This document shows, piece by piece, positions 14,285 through 19,235 of a stretch of DNA of 23,745 nucleotides; within the stretch, counting starts at the first letter, position 1, and the number at the start of each line of letters is the position of its first letter. The translations under genes were made by a program, and so were the position numbers. The stretch is from a virus, in IMG/VR virus record IMGVR_UViG_3300042465_001558, positions 1 to 23,745 of that record. The stretch is one strand, 5' to 3'. The notes below the pieces were generated by a model. The model was given only the letters and a program-made list of their open reading frames with translations. It searched no databases and had not been told where the DNA came from.

Positions 14285-14548
14285 ATGAAGCCTTATGCAC
14301 AATACAAGCCCGACGGCAAACTCTGGTCAGCAGGTCGCACCATCTATGGCCTCTGCGCTGCCTATAACCATGCCACAAGCCCGTCTCGCCTGATGACGCA
14401 GGAAGAGCATCAGCGTTCTAATGTCTACGCTCGTGCAATCCGTAACCGTATCCGACGCTTGGGTTATCAGTACGGAAAGCATTATTCCGAAAGGTCTAAT
14501 GGTGCGTTGCACCCATATCCGCACTTTGTGAAGTCTGCCAATCCCTAA
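14285..14548 (+). CDS. Early small basic protein, 87 residues
   Basis: Not recognised. The product begins KPYAQYKPDGKLWSAGRTIY and is rich in Tyr, Arg and His (YARAIRNRIRRLGYQYGKHY), giving a basic central helix that could bind nucleic acid. ATG 14285 follows the shared leader (CGGAGAACCTAGCAATG). An upstream extension to 14210 overlaps the small membrane protein gene and is rejected. Its basic charge contrasts with the acidic neighbours on either side. Confidence 0.65.
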   Translation: MKPYAQYKPDGKLWSAGRTIYGLCAAYNHATSPSRLMTQEEHQRSNVYARAIRNRIRRLGYQYGKHYSERSNGALHPYPHFVKSANP

Positions 14549-14570
14549 ATTACAAACGGAGAACCTAGCA

Positions 14571-14951
14571 ATGCAATCTTTCAAGCCTTTCGACAGTTTC
14601 GTATGCCACAACGACACCCGTACCGTCGAAGTCGATGGACTCACTATCGTTGCCACTATTTACGAAGACATGGATACGCATCCCGAGGACTTTGAATGCT
14701 ATACCGAGTCAGATATCCGCGCATGGAAGGATGGAGACTGGTGCTACGTTGGCGTAGTGCTGTCGGTTTATGCCGGTGAGACGCTGTTGGTAGACCATGC
14801 CGCAAGCCTTTGGGGTATCGACTGCAACTATCCTTCAGGCAATAACGAGTACCTTTCCGAAGTCGCTAACGACTTGCTATCTGATGCGGTTTGGGAGGGT
14901 AAGTCTGCCGCTATTCGTTTGCGCGACTCCCTGCAATCTGTCGCCGCCTAA
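14571..14951 (+). CDS. Conserved phage protein of unknown function, 126 residues
   Basis: The product has an N-terminal SFKPFDSFVCHNDTRTVEVD, then IVATIYEDMDTHPEDFECYT, GDWCYVGVVLSVYAGETLLV and DHAASLWGIDCNYPSGNNEY followed by LSEVANDLLSDAV. The combination W-x-Y-x-G-V-V-L-S-V, HAASLWGI-x-N-YP and Y-L-x-E-V-A-N-x-L-L recurs, from memory, in uncharacterised phage and plasmid proteins. It is an acidic single-domain alpha/beta protein with four Cys residues. ATG 14571 follows the shared leader (ACGGAGAACCTAGCAATG). Function is unknown. Confidence 0.75.
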   Translation: MQSFKPFDSFVCHNDTRTVEVDGLTIVATIYEDMDTHPEDFECYTESDIRAWKDGDWCYVGVVLSVYAGETLLVDHAASLWGIDCNYPSGNNEYLSEVANDLLSDAVWEGKSAAIRLRDSLQSVAA

Positions 14952-14977
14952 CTAATAACTAAACACGGAGAACCATC

Positions 14978-15277
14978 ATGGGTTACACAATCAACGACAC
15001 CGATAGCCGTTATAACGGTTGGACGAATTACGCTACATGGCGCGTCAATTTGGAGATCTTCGACGGGTTCGATCCCTCTGACTATTTCTCAGGCTTTGAC
15101 GCTGACGATATCGACGCATTGGCTGATGGCCTGTCTGACTACGCCGATCAAGTGTTGTTCGAGTGCGCTACCGTCGAGGGGTTAGCCGCTGACTATGCCC
15201 GCGCCTTCCTGTCTGACGTTAACTGGCGAGAGATTGCCGAGCATATGTTGGACGCCATCAAGCAGGAGGCCGCATGA
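14978..15277 (+). CDS. NGWTNYATW family small protein, 99 residues (DUF7249-like)
   Basis: The product contains YNGWTNYATWRVNLEIFDGF, a very acidic middle (DADDIDALADGLSDYADQVL) and a C-terminal VNWREIAEHMLDAIKQEAA. N-G-W-x-N-Y-x-T-W-x-V-N-L and V-N-W-x-E-I-A-x-H mark a family common on phages, plasmids and integrative elements, which I recall as DUF7249. Function is unknown. The leader ACACGGAGAACCATCATG is the last rightward copy of the shared cassette. From here on the genes are joined by ATGA overlaps. Confidence 0.75.
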   Translation: MGYTINDTDSRYNGWTNYATWRVNLEIFDGFDPSDYFSGFDADDIDALADGLSDYADQVLFECATVEGLAADYARAFLSDVNWREIAEHMLDAIKQEAA

Positions 15278-15558
15278 ACGCCCACACTCCCGCTCCTTGG
15301 TACGCTCTAGCCGAAGGCGTAACAGATGCCGCAATCGGTTACCGCGCAATTATCGACAGCGACGGCTATACAGTCTGCAACCCCTCGCCTATGGGTGAGG
15401 CAAACGCCCGTCTTATCGCTGCCGCTCCAGACTTGCTAAATGCTTTAGATGGTCTGCTTGATTATTTGCGCGACTACGATGCGGACTATCCAGAGGCCGC
15501 GCCCATTTTTGGAAAAGCCCGAGCCGCAATCGCAAAAGCCACAGGGGAAAACACATGA
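15274..15558 (+). CDS. Small phage protein with the ANARLIAAAPDLL motif, 94 residues
   Basis: The product begins NAHTPAPWYALAEGVTDAAI, has SDGYTVCNPSPMGEANARLI, then AAAPDLLNALDGLLDYLRDY and ends FGKARAAIAKATGENT. This layout (HTPAPW..., EANARLIAAAPDLL-x-AL, A-R-A-A-I-x-K-A) is one of the most frequent small proteins of proteobacterial phages and prophages. Its function is unknown. The start overlaps the previous stop as ATGA and has GGAGG about five bases upstream inside that gene. Its C-terminal half is related to the product at 15749-15964. Confidence 0.8.
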   Translation: MNAHTPAPWYALAEGVTDAAIGYRAIIDSDGYTVCNPSPMGEANARLIAAAPDLLNALDGLLDYLRDYDADYPEAAPIFGKARAAIAKATGENT

Positions 15559-15752
15559 GCCGCTTTACTGTCACGCTCTGCCGTGTAGAGCATCACGCTT
15601 ACCAATTAGAAGTCGAAGCCGCTACACCCGAAGAAGCCCACGAGATAGCCGTGGAGACATGGGACGACGACGACGAAGCGTTCACCCATCTCGGGGTGGT
15701 ACATGCTGAAGACTTTATCGAAGACGTTAAAAAGAAAACGGAGGTCGCATGA
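15555..15752 (+). CDS. Small protein with a ferredoxin-like VEAATPEEAHEIA pattern, 65 residues
   Basis: The product reads SRFTVTLCRVEHHAYQLEVE, then AATPEEAHEIAVETWDDDDE and ends with an acidic and Lys-rich tail. An opening beta strand, a second strand V-E-A-x-T-P-E-E-A and a helix recur in many short phage proteins, again at 16334-16519. Function is unknown. It starts by an ATGA overlap, with AGGGGAAAA upstream serving as the binding site. Confidence 0.65.
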   Translation: MSRFTVTLCRVEHHAYQLEVEAATPEEAHEIAVETWDDDDEAFTHLGVVHAEDFIEDVKKKTEVA

Positions 15753-15964
15753 AAATCGAAGTCATTGGAGCGCGTGGCAAGTACACGGGCGACCTATTAT
15801 CTGCCGCGCCTGACCTTTTAGAAGCCCTCTTTCTCGCCCTGCCTTACGTTGAGAGCGTATTGGACGATCCCGAGCAATTGGCTTGCTTCAAAGCCGGAGT
15901 TGTCCAACGTGACGTTAAGGCCATCCGTTCTGCAATCTCAAAGGCTACCGGGGAGGCGTTATGA
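15749..15964 (+). CDS. Small AAPDLLEAL protein, 71 residues, related to the 15274-15558 product
   Basis: The product begins KIEVIGARGKYTGDLLSAAP and continues DLLEALFLALPYVESVLDDP, ending AIRSAISKATGEAL. The AAPDLLxAL helix and the terminal A-I-x-K-A-T-G-E match the C-terminal half of the 94-residue protein two genes upstream. It therefore looks like a duplicated and shortened version with a new N-terminus. The start is an ATGA overlap preceded by GGAGG. Function is unknown. Confidence 0.68.
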   Translation: MKIEVIGARGKYTGDLLSAAPDLLEALFLALPYVESVLDDPEQLACFKAGVVQRDVKAIRSAISKATGEAL

Positions 15965-16155
15965 CGCGAGAGCAAATGATAGAAGCCTTAACGCTCGAAG
16001 CCGTCCAGTACATCTACGAAGCCGCTTTGCGAGGCGATACGGGCTTGCTCGGCGACTACTTGCAGTTTGGCTTTGTTGGCTTTGACAACATGAGCGATTC
16101 TGACTTGCTGCTCGAATACGAGACCACCATCGGCGACGCGCAGGAGGCTGCATGA
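15961..16155 (+). CDS. Small helical protein, 64 residues
   Basis: The product begins TREQMIEALTLEAVQYIYEA and has FGFVGFDNMSDSDLLLEYET near the end. The T-R-E-Q-x-I-x-A-L-T-x-E-A-V opening and G-F-V-G-F/Y-x-N-M-S/T-D-x-E/D-L segment are seen in other phage proteins of unknown role (from memory). It starts with an ATGA overlap preceded by GGGGAGG. No membrane segment or metal site is visible. Confidence 0.65.
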   Translation: MTREQMIEALTLEAVQYIYEAALRGDTGLLGDYLQFGFVGFDNMSDSDLLLEYETTIGDAQEAA

Positions 16156-16337
16156 AAAAGTACGCTGTCATAATTCATCTAGAAATTGACGAGGACGAGG
16201 ACGTATACCACCCCGCAAAATGGGGATTTGACGAACTAATCGGAAGCGAGGTGACAGGGTGGGAAGTGTTTGACGTTACCGACGAACCCGTCGAGCGCGT
16301 CCGTATTGACGCACAGGGCGTGGAGGTCATCGCATGA
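16152..16337 (+). CDS. Small acidic protein, 61 residues
   Basis: Not recognised. The product begins KKYAVIIHLEIDEDEDVYHP, continues AKWGFDELIGSEVTGWEVFD and ends VRIDAQGVEVIA. It is a compact acidic beta-rich protein. The ATGA start is preceded by GCAGGAGGCTGC, and the gene's own end provides GGAGGTCATCGC for the next one. The short sizes and tight overlaps suggest co-translation of the whole series. Confidence 0.6.
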   Translation: MKKYAVIIHLEIDEDEDVYHPAKWGFDELIGSEVTGWEVFDVTDEPVERVRIDAQGVEVIA

Positions 16338-16519
16338 AAACGTTCGACGTTGTGTTGTTTGCATCCATTCAGGAGATCGTCACCGTTGAGGCGCGTGATG
16401 AGGACGCAGCCGCCGACATCGCCTTGCACATCGTCCGAGCGGGCTATACCAAACACGATCAACTGGATTGGGATGTTGAAGAGGTGAACATAGGAGACCC
16501 CGCAGATGTCGCAGAATGA
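16334..16519 (+). CDS. Small protein with a VTVEARDEDAAADIA pattern, 61 residues
   Basis: The product begins KTFDVVLFASIQEIVTVEAR and continues DEDAAADIALHIVRAGYTKH, ending in an acidic tail. A strand-strand-helix plan with V-E-A-x-x-E/D-x-A is shared with the product at 15555-15752, so the two may be distant copies. Function is unknown. ATGA overlap start with GGAGG about nine bases upstream. The last 14 bases overlap the next gene, the HTH protein. Confidence 0.6.
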   Translation: MKTFDVVLFASIQEIVTVEARDEDAAADIALHIVRAGYTKHDQLDWDVEEVNIGDPADVAE

Positions 16520-16715
16520 CCAGATTAGAGCCGCCCTGATTCTAGGGCGGTCACTCACCCCGCTAGACGCCTTGCAGGACTATGGCTGTTTCAGGCTTGC
16601 CGCTCGGATTGCCGAATTAAGGCGAGAGGGGCTAGACATTGAGTGCAAGACGGAGACAGCCAACGGCAAGCGGTACGCTCGGTATCAACTCAGGAGGCCT
16701 TATGTCTCGGTTTAA
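16506..16715 (+). CDS. Small helix-turn-helix DNA-binding protein (HTH_39-like)
   Basis: A 69-residue protein with one recognisable domain: DQIRAALILGRSLTPLDALQ, DYGCFRLAARIAELRREGLD and IECKTETANGKRYARYQL. The pattern L-T-P-L-x-A-L-x-x-Y-G-C-x-R-L-A-A-R-I-x-E-L-R-x-x-G-x-x-I is a winged helix-turn-helix found in many small phage and prophage proteins, known in domain databases as a helix-turn-helix family (HTH_39 from memory). The recognition helix would be CFRLAARIAELR. The start has GGAG nine bases upstream. It may regulate the early or late genes (inference). Confidence 0.75.
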   Translation: MSQNDQIRAALILGRSLTPLDALQDYGCFRLAARIAELRREGLDIECKTETANGKRYARYQLRRPYVSV

Positions 16716-16830
16716 ACTCTGGCGCAAACTGTCCCGATGGTTCTGCCGTGGCTTGATTGACTGGCGGGAAGTGCCACCGCCTAACGTCCGCTCTAGCCGC
16801 GCACAGCACCCGCTCTCTAACTACTGGTGA
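16702..16830 (+). CDS. Small basic protein, 42 residues
   Basis: Not recognised. The product begins SRFKLWRKLSRWFCRGLIDW, an amphipathic basic and Trp-rich helix, and ends in a polar tail. Such a helix could associate with membranes or nucleic acid. The ATG at 16702 has a strong CAGGAGG eight bases upstream, which supports real translation, and it overlaps the previous gene by 14 bases. Confidence 0.55.
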   Translation: MSRFKLWRKLSRWFCRGLIDWREVPPPNVRSSRAQHPLSNYW

Positions 16831-16834
16831 CACT

Positions 16835-17044
16835 ATGGAAAAGCCACACCGACCAACCATTGCAGAACTAGAAGCCTTTTTTGCCGAGGAAGATATAGCC
16901 CGGCCTTATCGCTACCCGCCTAACCCTCTGCGGCTCCAAACGGCTGTGCGCGCGTTTATGAGCGCATGGGATGACGACTTGACGGTTAGGGAACTCGCGC
17001 CCTTTGTCGAGGAAGTGCGTCGAGCGTTGGAGGGGCGACCGTGA
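16835..17044 (+). CDS. Small protein, 69 residues
   Basis: Not recognised. The product begins EKPHRPTIAELEAFFAEEDI, has a Pro/Arg/Tyr-rich middle (ARPYRYPPNPLRLQTAVRAF) and a C-terminal helix (VRELAPFVEEVRRALEGRP). I start at ATG 16835, four bases after the previous stop. An upstream extension to 16757 overlaps the 42-residue gene and is rejected. Its stop overlaps the next GTG by four bases. Confidence 0.6.
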   Translation: MEKPHRPTIAELEAFFAEEDIARPYRYPPNPLRLQTAVRAFMSAWDDDLTVRELAPFVEEVRRALEGRP

Positions 17045-17175
17045 CGGAGTTCCACGAACGATGGGGCTTGCGGCCAACCTATCCACGGCTGACCCGTTGC
17101 ACCCGTCGCTACTGGGTGACATATCTCGGGCGATGTATTGATACGGCGAGGGCTACGCTATGGCGGGATTTCTGA
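17041..17175 (+). CDS. Small Arg-rich protein, 44 residues, GTG start
   Basis: Not recognised. It is read from GTG 17041 (GTGA overlap with the previous stop) and the product begins TEFHERWGLRPTYPRLTRCT and ends YWVTYLGRCIDTARATLWRD with a final Phe. It has many Arg, Tyr and Trp residues and two Cys. Preceding GGAGGGGCGACC gives a plausible binding site. Its 3' end overlaps the start of the next tiny gene by 16 bases and contains the 5' arm of a strong inverted repeat. Confidence 0.5.
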   Translation: MTEFHERWGLRPTYPRLTRCTRRYWVTYLGRCIDTARATLWRDF

Positions 17176-17188
17176 TAGCCGTAGCCCT
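17149..17188. repeat. Strong inverted repeat at the end of the early operon
   Basis: AGGGCTACG-CTAT (17149-17161) pairs with ATAG-C-CGTAGCCCT (17175-17188): 13 base pairs with one bulged base and a 13-base loop. No U-tract follows on either strand, so it is not a classic terminator. It may stabilise the 3' end of the early mRNA or hide the start of the 20-residue gene. Confidence 0.6.
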
Positions 17189-17222
17189 GACCGTTCTAGC
17201 CTCTATCCTATTTGACGACTGA
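17160..17222 (+). CDS. Tiny hydrophobic peptide, 20 residues
   Basis: The complete product is AGFLIAVALTVLASILFDD after the initiator Met: one membrane-spanning stretch ending in two Asp. It matches the first segment of the 46-residue protein at 14128-14268 (LASIVLDD against LASILFDD), which argues that it is a related remnant or a shortened functional copy. There is no clear Shine-Dalgarno and the start lies inside a hairpin. Its last 15 bases overlap, on the opposite strand, the end of the helicase gene. Confidence 0.4.
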   Translation: MAGFLIAVALTVLASILFDD

Positions 17223-18542
17223 CAGCACGGGTTGTGGCGGATTCTCAACCATCCGCCGCAACTCTGTGTTGGATAGGTGCGAGAATTCAGGCGACACATA
17301 AACGTGCTTCTTGGTTGGGTGCTCTTTCGAGTAGATGCGCCCCCTATCCTCCCATTTGCAGTCCTTCAAGGCGATCTGAAGCACGTTCTGATTGACTCGG
17401 AACCTCTCGCCTAACTGGTTGGCGAGTTCCTGCACGATTCGATGGAACGGTGCAGCAATCACACCGGGCTTGAATACGCTCTGGCGGCTTGCAATCAGTT
17501 CGGCAACTGCCGCCTCGGTGGGATTCATGCCCTGCTGCAATAGGATGGCCTTAGCGTCGGTCATCATCGGAGCCGCACCAGGATTGAACTGGCTCACATC
17601 CCGAGCGTCGAGCAGCCCTGCGACGACCTCTAAGCCGCCCTCGGCGTACCATTGCCAGAGCGCGGCTGCGTCCCTGTCCTCCATGCGTGGCGCGTGTGAC
17701 CACAGCACGAACCATCGGCGGTCATCGGCTGGCAAGGCTATAGCGTTGCGGTCATTGCTGAACGCCAAAACGAATAGGCGATTAAGGGCATAGTAGGGGT
17801 GCAGCCCCTTCCGATTAACCTGCAATAACTCTGGGGGCGCGGCAATAAGGGGCTTTAGCGTGTTCTCCATCGCCCGCTGATCGCCCTTGTACGACTGCCG
17901 CAGTTCGTTAATGACCACGACCTCGGACTCCAAGACATAACCCCATTGGCTTGCCAGTTCCTCGTTTCGCACCACGGCTATGTTGGTATTTAGCGCACCG
18001 CCTATCGCCCACAGAAACGGAGCCCATAGCGTGTCTTTACCCGCTCCAGGCATCCCGCCGTGCAGAACGGCGTGGTTAATCTTGCGGTTCGGGAACTGAC
18101 GCTTATACGCCATGACATTTAGCACATGGTCGCGCTCGGCTTCGTCGGGAACCATGCGCTCTAAGTGTTCAAGCCACTTCGAGGCGTTACCCTGCACCCC
18201 CTTGGGGCGTCCGTTCTGCCAACGGTTGCCATATACCAAGCCGGTGCGACCAACCAACGCGCTCTCGCCAGCCGCGAACGTGATGCCCTCTAGGGCTAGG
18301 CCACCCATCTCGGCGCGGCTCTCATCAAACGCCACGGACGCCTCGATGCGGCGTTTATTGTGTACGGAGGCGCACGAGACGCCCCGAAATATGGCATTGA
18401 ACGCGGATCGGGACAGTTCCCGCCGCTCCACCATGTCGAAGTAAGAATCCTCAGAACTAACGTAGGCAAAGCGGCTATACCACTCTACCTGTGTCAACTT
18501 GCTGATGTCCCGAGCCTTAATTTCCGCGAGTAACTGATCCAT
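17208..18542 (-). CDS. SF3-type replication helicase, DUF5906-like (NrS-1 polymerase helicase-like)
   Basis: A 444-residue ATPase likely to unwind phage DNA at the fork. Walker A is GGMPGAGKDT (162-171), a Walker B-like stretch is VVVINEL (208-214), motif C is FVLAFSNDRNAI (SN at 262-263) and the arginine-finger region is ADDRRWFVL (272-280). This arrangement is the phage primase-associated helicase family with DUF5906. The protein has no recognisable N-terminal primase domain and is shorter than primase-helicase fusions, so priming must come from another protein. The C-terminus (about 360-430) looks like a winged-helix DNA-binding part. The start at ATG 18542 follows an in-frame TAG 12 bases upstream, with GGGG before it. 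It is the last gene of the leftward replication operon. Confidence 0.82.
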   Translation of the reverse strand: MDQLLAEIKARDISKLTQVEWYSRFAYVSSEDSYFDMVERRELSRSAFNAIFRGVSCASVHNKRRIEASVAFDESRAEMGGLALEGITFAAGESALVGRTGLVYGNRWQNGRPKGVQGNASKWLEHLERMVPDEAERDHVLNVMAYKRQFPNRKINHAVLHGGMPGAGKDTLWAPFLWAIGGALNTNIAVVRNEELASQWGYVLESEVVVINELRQSYKGDQRAMENTLKPLIAAPPELLQVNRKGLHPYYALNRLFVLAFSNDRNAIALPADDRRWFVLWSHAPRMEDRDAAALWQWYAEGGLEVVAGLLDARDVSQFNPGAAPMMTDAKAILLQQGMNPTEAAVAELIASRQSVFKPGVIAAPFHRIVQELANQLGERFRVNQNVLQIALKDCKWEDRGRIYSKEHPTKKHVYVSPEFSHLSNTELRRMVENPPQPVLSVVK

Positions 18543-18578
18543 TGCATAACCCCACTAATCTGCTATTCTCACGGAGCA
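18516..18578 (-). CDS. Possible leader peptide overlapping the helicase start, 20 residues
   Basis: On the minus strand the shared leader ACACGGAGAAAATCGCAATG ends in an ATG at 18578 with the same nine-base spacing seen at the early genes. The frame it opens encodes LRENSRLVGLCNGSVTRGN after Met and stops 24 bases inside the helicase gene in another frame. Ribosomes finishing it could restart at the helicase ATG. It may equally be a decayed start. The signal is the cassette, not the peptide. Confidence 0.3.
18542..18569 (+). promoter_or_regulatory. Candidate rightward promoter antisense to the helicase leader
   Basis: TTGCAT (18542-18547), a 16-base spacer and TATTCT (18564-18569) with an extended TG two bases before the -10 box. 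A transcript would start near 18576 and meet a strong terminator about 70 bases later. Confidence 0.4.
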
Positions 18579-18646
18579 TTGCGATTTTCTCCGTGTACTT
18601 CTCCTAGAGAGACTTCAGCCCCACCTCACCGTGGGGCTTTTTTTAT
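18575..18646 (+). ncRNA. Candidate small RNA of about 70 nt
   Basis: The segment lies between a plausible promoter and a strong intrinsic terminator and has no start codon with a binding site. Its 5' part carries TTCTCCGTGT, the exact complement of ACACGGAGAA in the shared leader. It is therefore antisense to the helicase-side leader and could also pair in trans with early-gene leaders (10 bases at 14963-14972, 8 at the first two early genes). DNA around it also forms CACGGAG-N12-CTCCGTG (18570-18595). Existence as a transcript is inference. Confidence 0.35.
18617..18644 (+). terminator. Intrinsic terminator, rightward
   Basis: A perfect eight-base stem AGCCCCAC (18617-18624), a six-base loop, GTGGGGCT (18631-18638) and then seven T. 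It would end the candidate small RNA and also any readthrough of the early operon that runs antisense through the helicase gene. Its T-run overlaps the stop codon of the gene at 18643-18963. On the minus strand there is no T-run, so leftward transcription should pass. Confidence 0.8.
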
Positions 18647-18963
18647 GGACTGCCCATTCGTCGGTTGGCCGAGATGGTGCGCCAAGTGTCGAGGACGATG
18701 CGCTCTGTCTCGCGCTTGTTCGCCATCTTGGCGTAGAGCGCAACAGCCGCACAATACCGTTCGTGCGACTCTTTCGTGGCATGGTGGGTCGCGGCAATCG
18801 CTTGCCGCTCCGCCACCGTACCCTCGGCATGAGTGAAGACAGCCTCACGGGTCGCCTTCCAGCCATATTCGGCACGCTCCATCTCAGCCTTTGCCAGCGC
18901 GCACGGCTCGTCTGTATCGACAAGATACCGCAGCGCTTTCTCGGCTCTCTCTTCGCTGATCAT
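18643..18963 (-). CDS. Helical phage protein of the recombination cluster, 106 residues
   Basis: A fully helical, highly charged protein beginning ISEERAEKALRYLVDTDEPC and including KAEMERAEYGWKATREAVFT, GTVAERQAIAATH and a C-terminal KRETERIVLDTWRTISANRR. Proteins with the I-S-E-E-R-A-E-K-A-L-R-x-L-V-x-T-D-E opening and terminal N-R-R are, from memory, common beside recombination genes of phages, and their function is unknown. Its ATG overlaps the stop of the DUF736-like gene by one base. The long helices suggest a coiled-coil accessory protein. Confidence 0.7.
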   Translation of the reverse strand: MISEERAEKALRYLVDTDEPCALAKAEMERAEYGWKATREAVFTHAEGTVAERQAIAATHHATKESHERYCAAVALYAKMANKRETERIVLDTWRTISANRRMGSP

Positions 18964-19235
18964 TAGAAGCCCAGCGGGTCGTTGAGGTCAGCCTTTGACC
19001 AGTTGTCCTCGGTCAGCGTACCGGCTGGCGTCGGCTTCGGCGGTGCCTTTTGGCCTTCCTTTAACTGGACGCTAATGGACAAAAAGTTATTGCCAGCCTT
19101 TGAGGCTTTCTTCCACGCCGATAGTTTGTACTCGACGCCGCCCACGTTAAGGTCGCCGGTAAAGTCAGGGCGCTTCTCATTGCCCTTCTTGTCGTTCGGG
19201 AACAGCACGCCACGGTTTGTGTTGTCATAGTTCAC
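18963..19235 (-). CDS. DUF736-like small protein, 90 residues
   Basis: The product begins NYDNTNRGVLFPNDKKGNEK and contains RPDFTGDLNVGGVEYKLSAW, KKASKAGNNFLSISVQLKEG and a Pro-rich, acidic C-terminal tail ending NDPLGF. The plan N-R-G-x-L-F-x-N-D-K-K, R-P-D-x-x-G-x-x-N-V-x-G-V-E-Y-x-L-S-A-W-x-K-x-S-K-A-G-x-x-F-L-S-(I/L) matches small beta proteins related to DUF736. A conserved acidic C-terminal tail after a compact beta domain recalls single-strand DNA-binding proteins. With an exonuclease and an annealase next door, an SSB-like role is attractive but unproven. Overlaps: ATGA with the exonuclease stop, one base with the next gene. Confidence 0.68.
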   Translation of the reverse strand: MNYDNTNRGVLFPNDKKGNEKRPDFTGDLNVGGVEYKLSAWKKASKAGNNFLSISVQLKEGQKAPPKPTPAGTLTEDNWSKADLNDPLGF

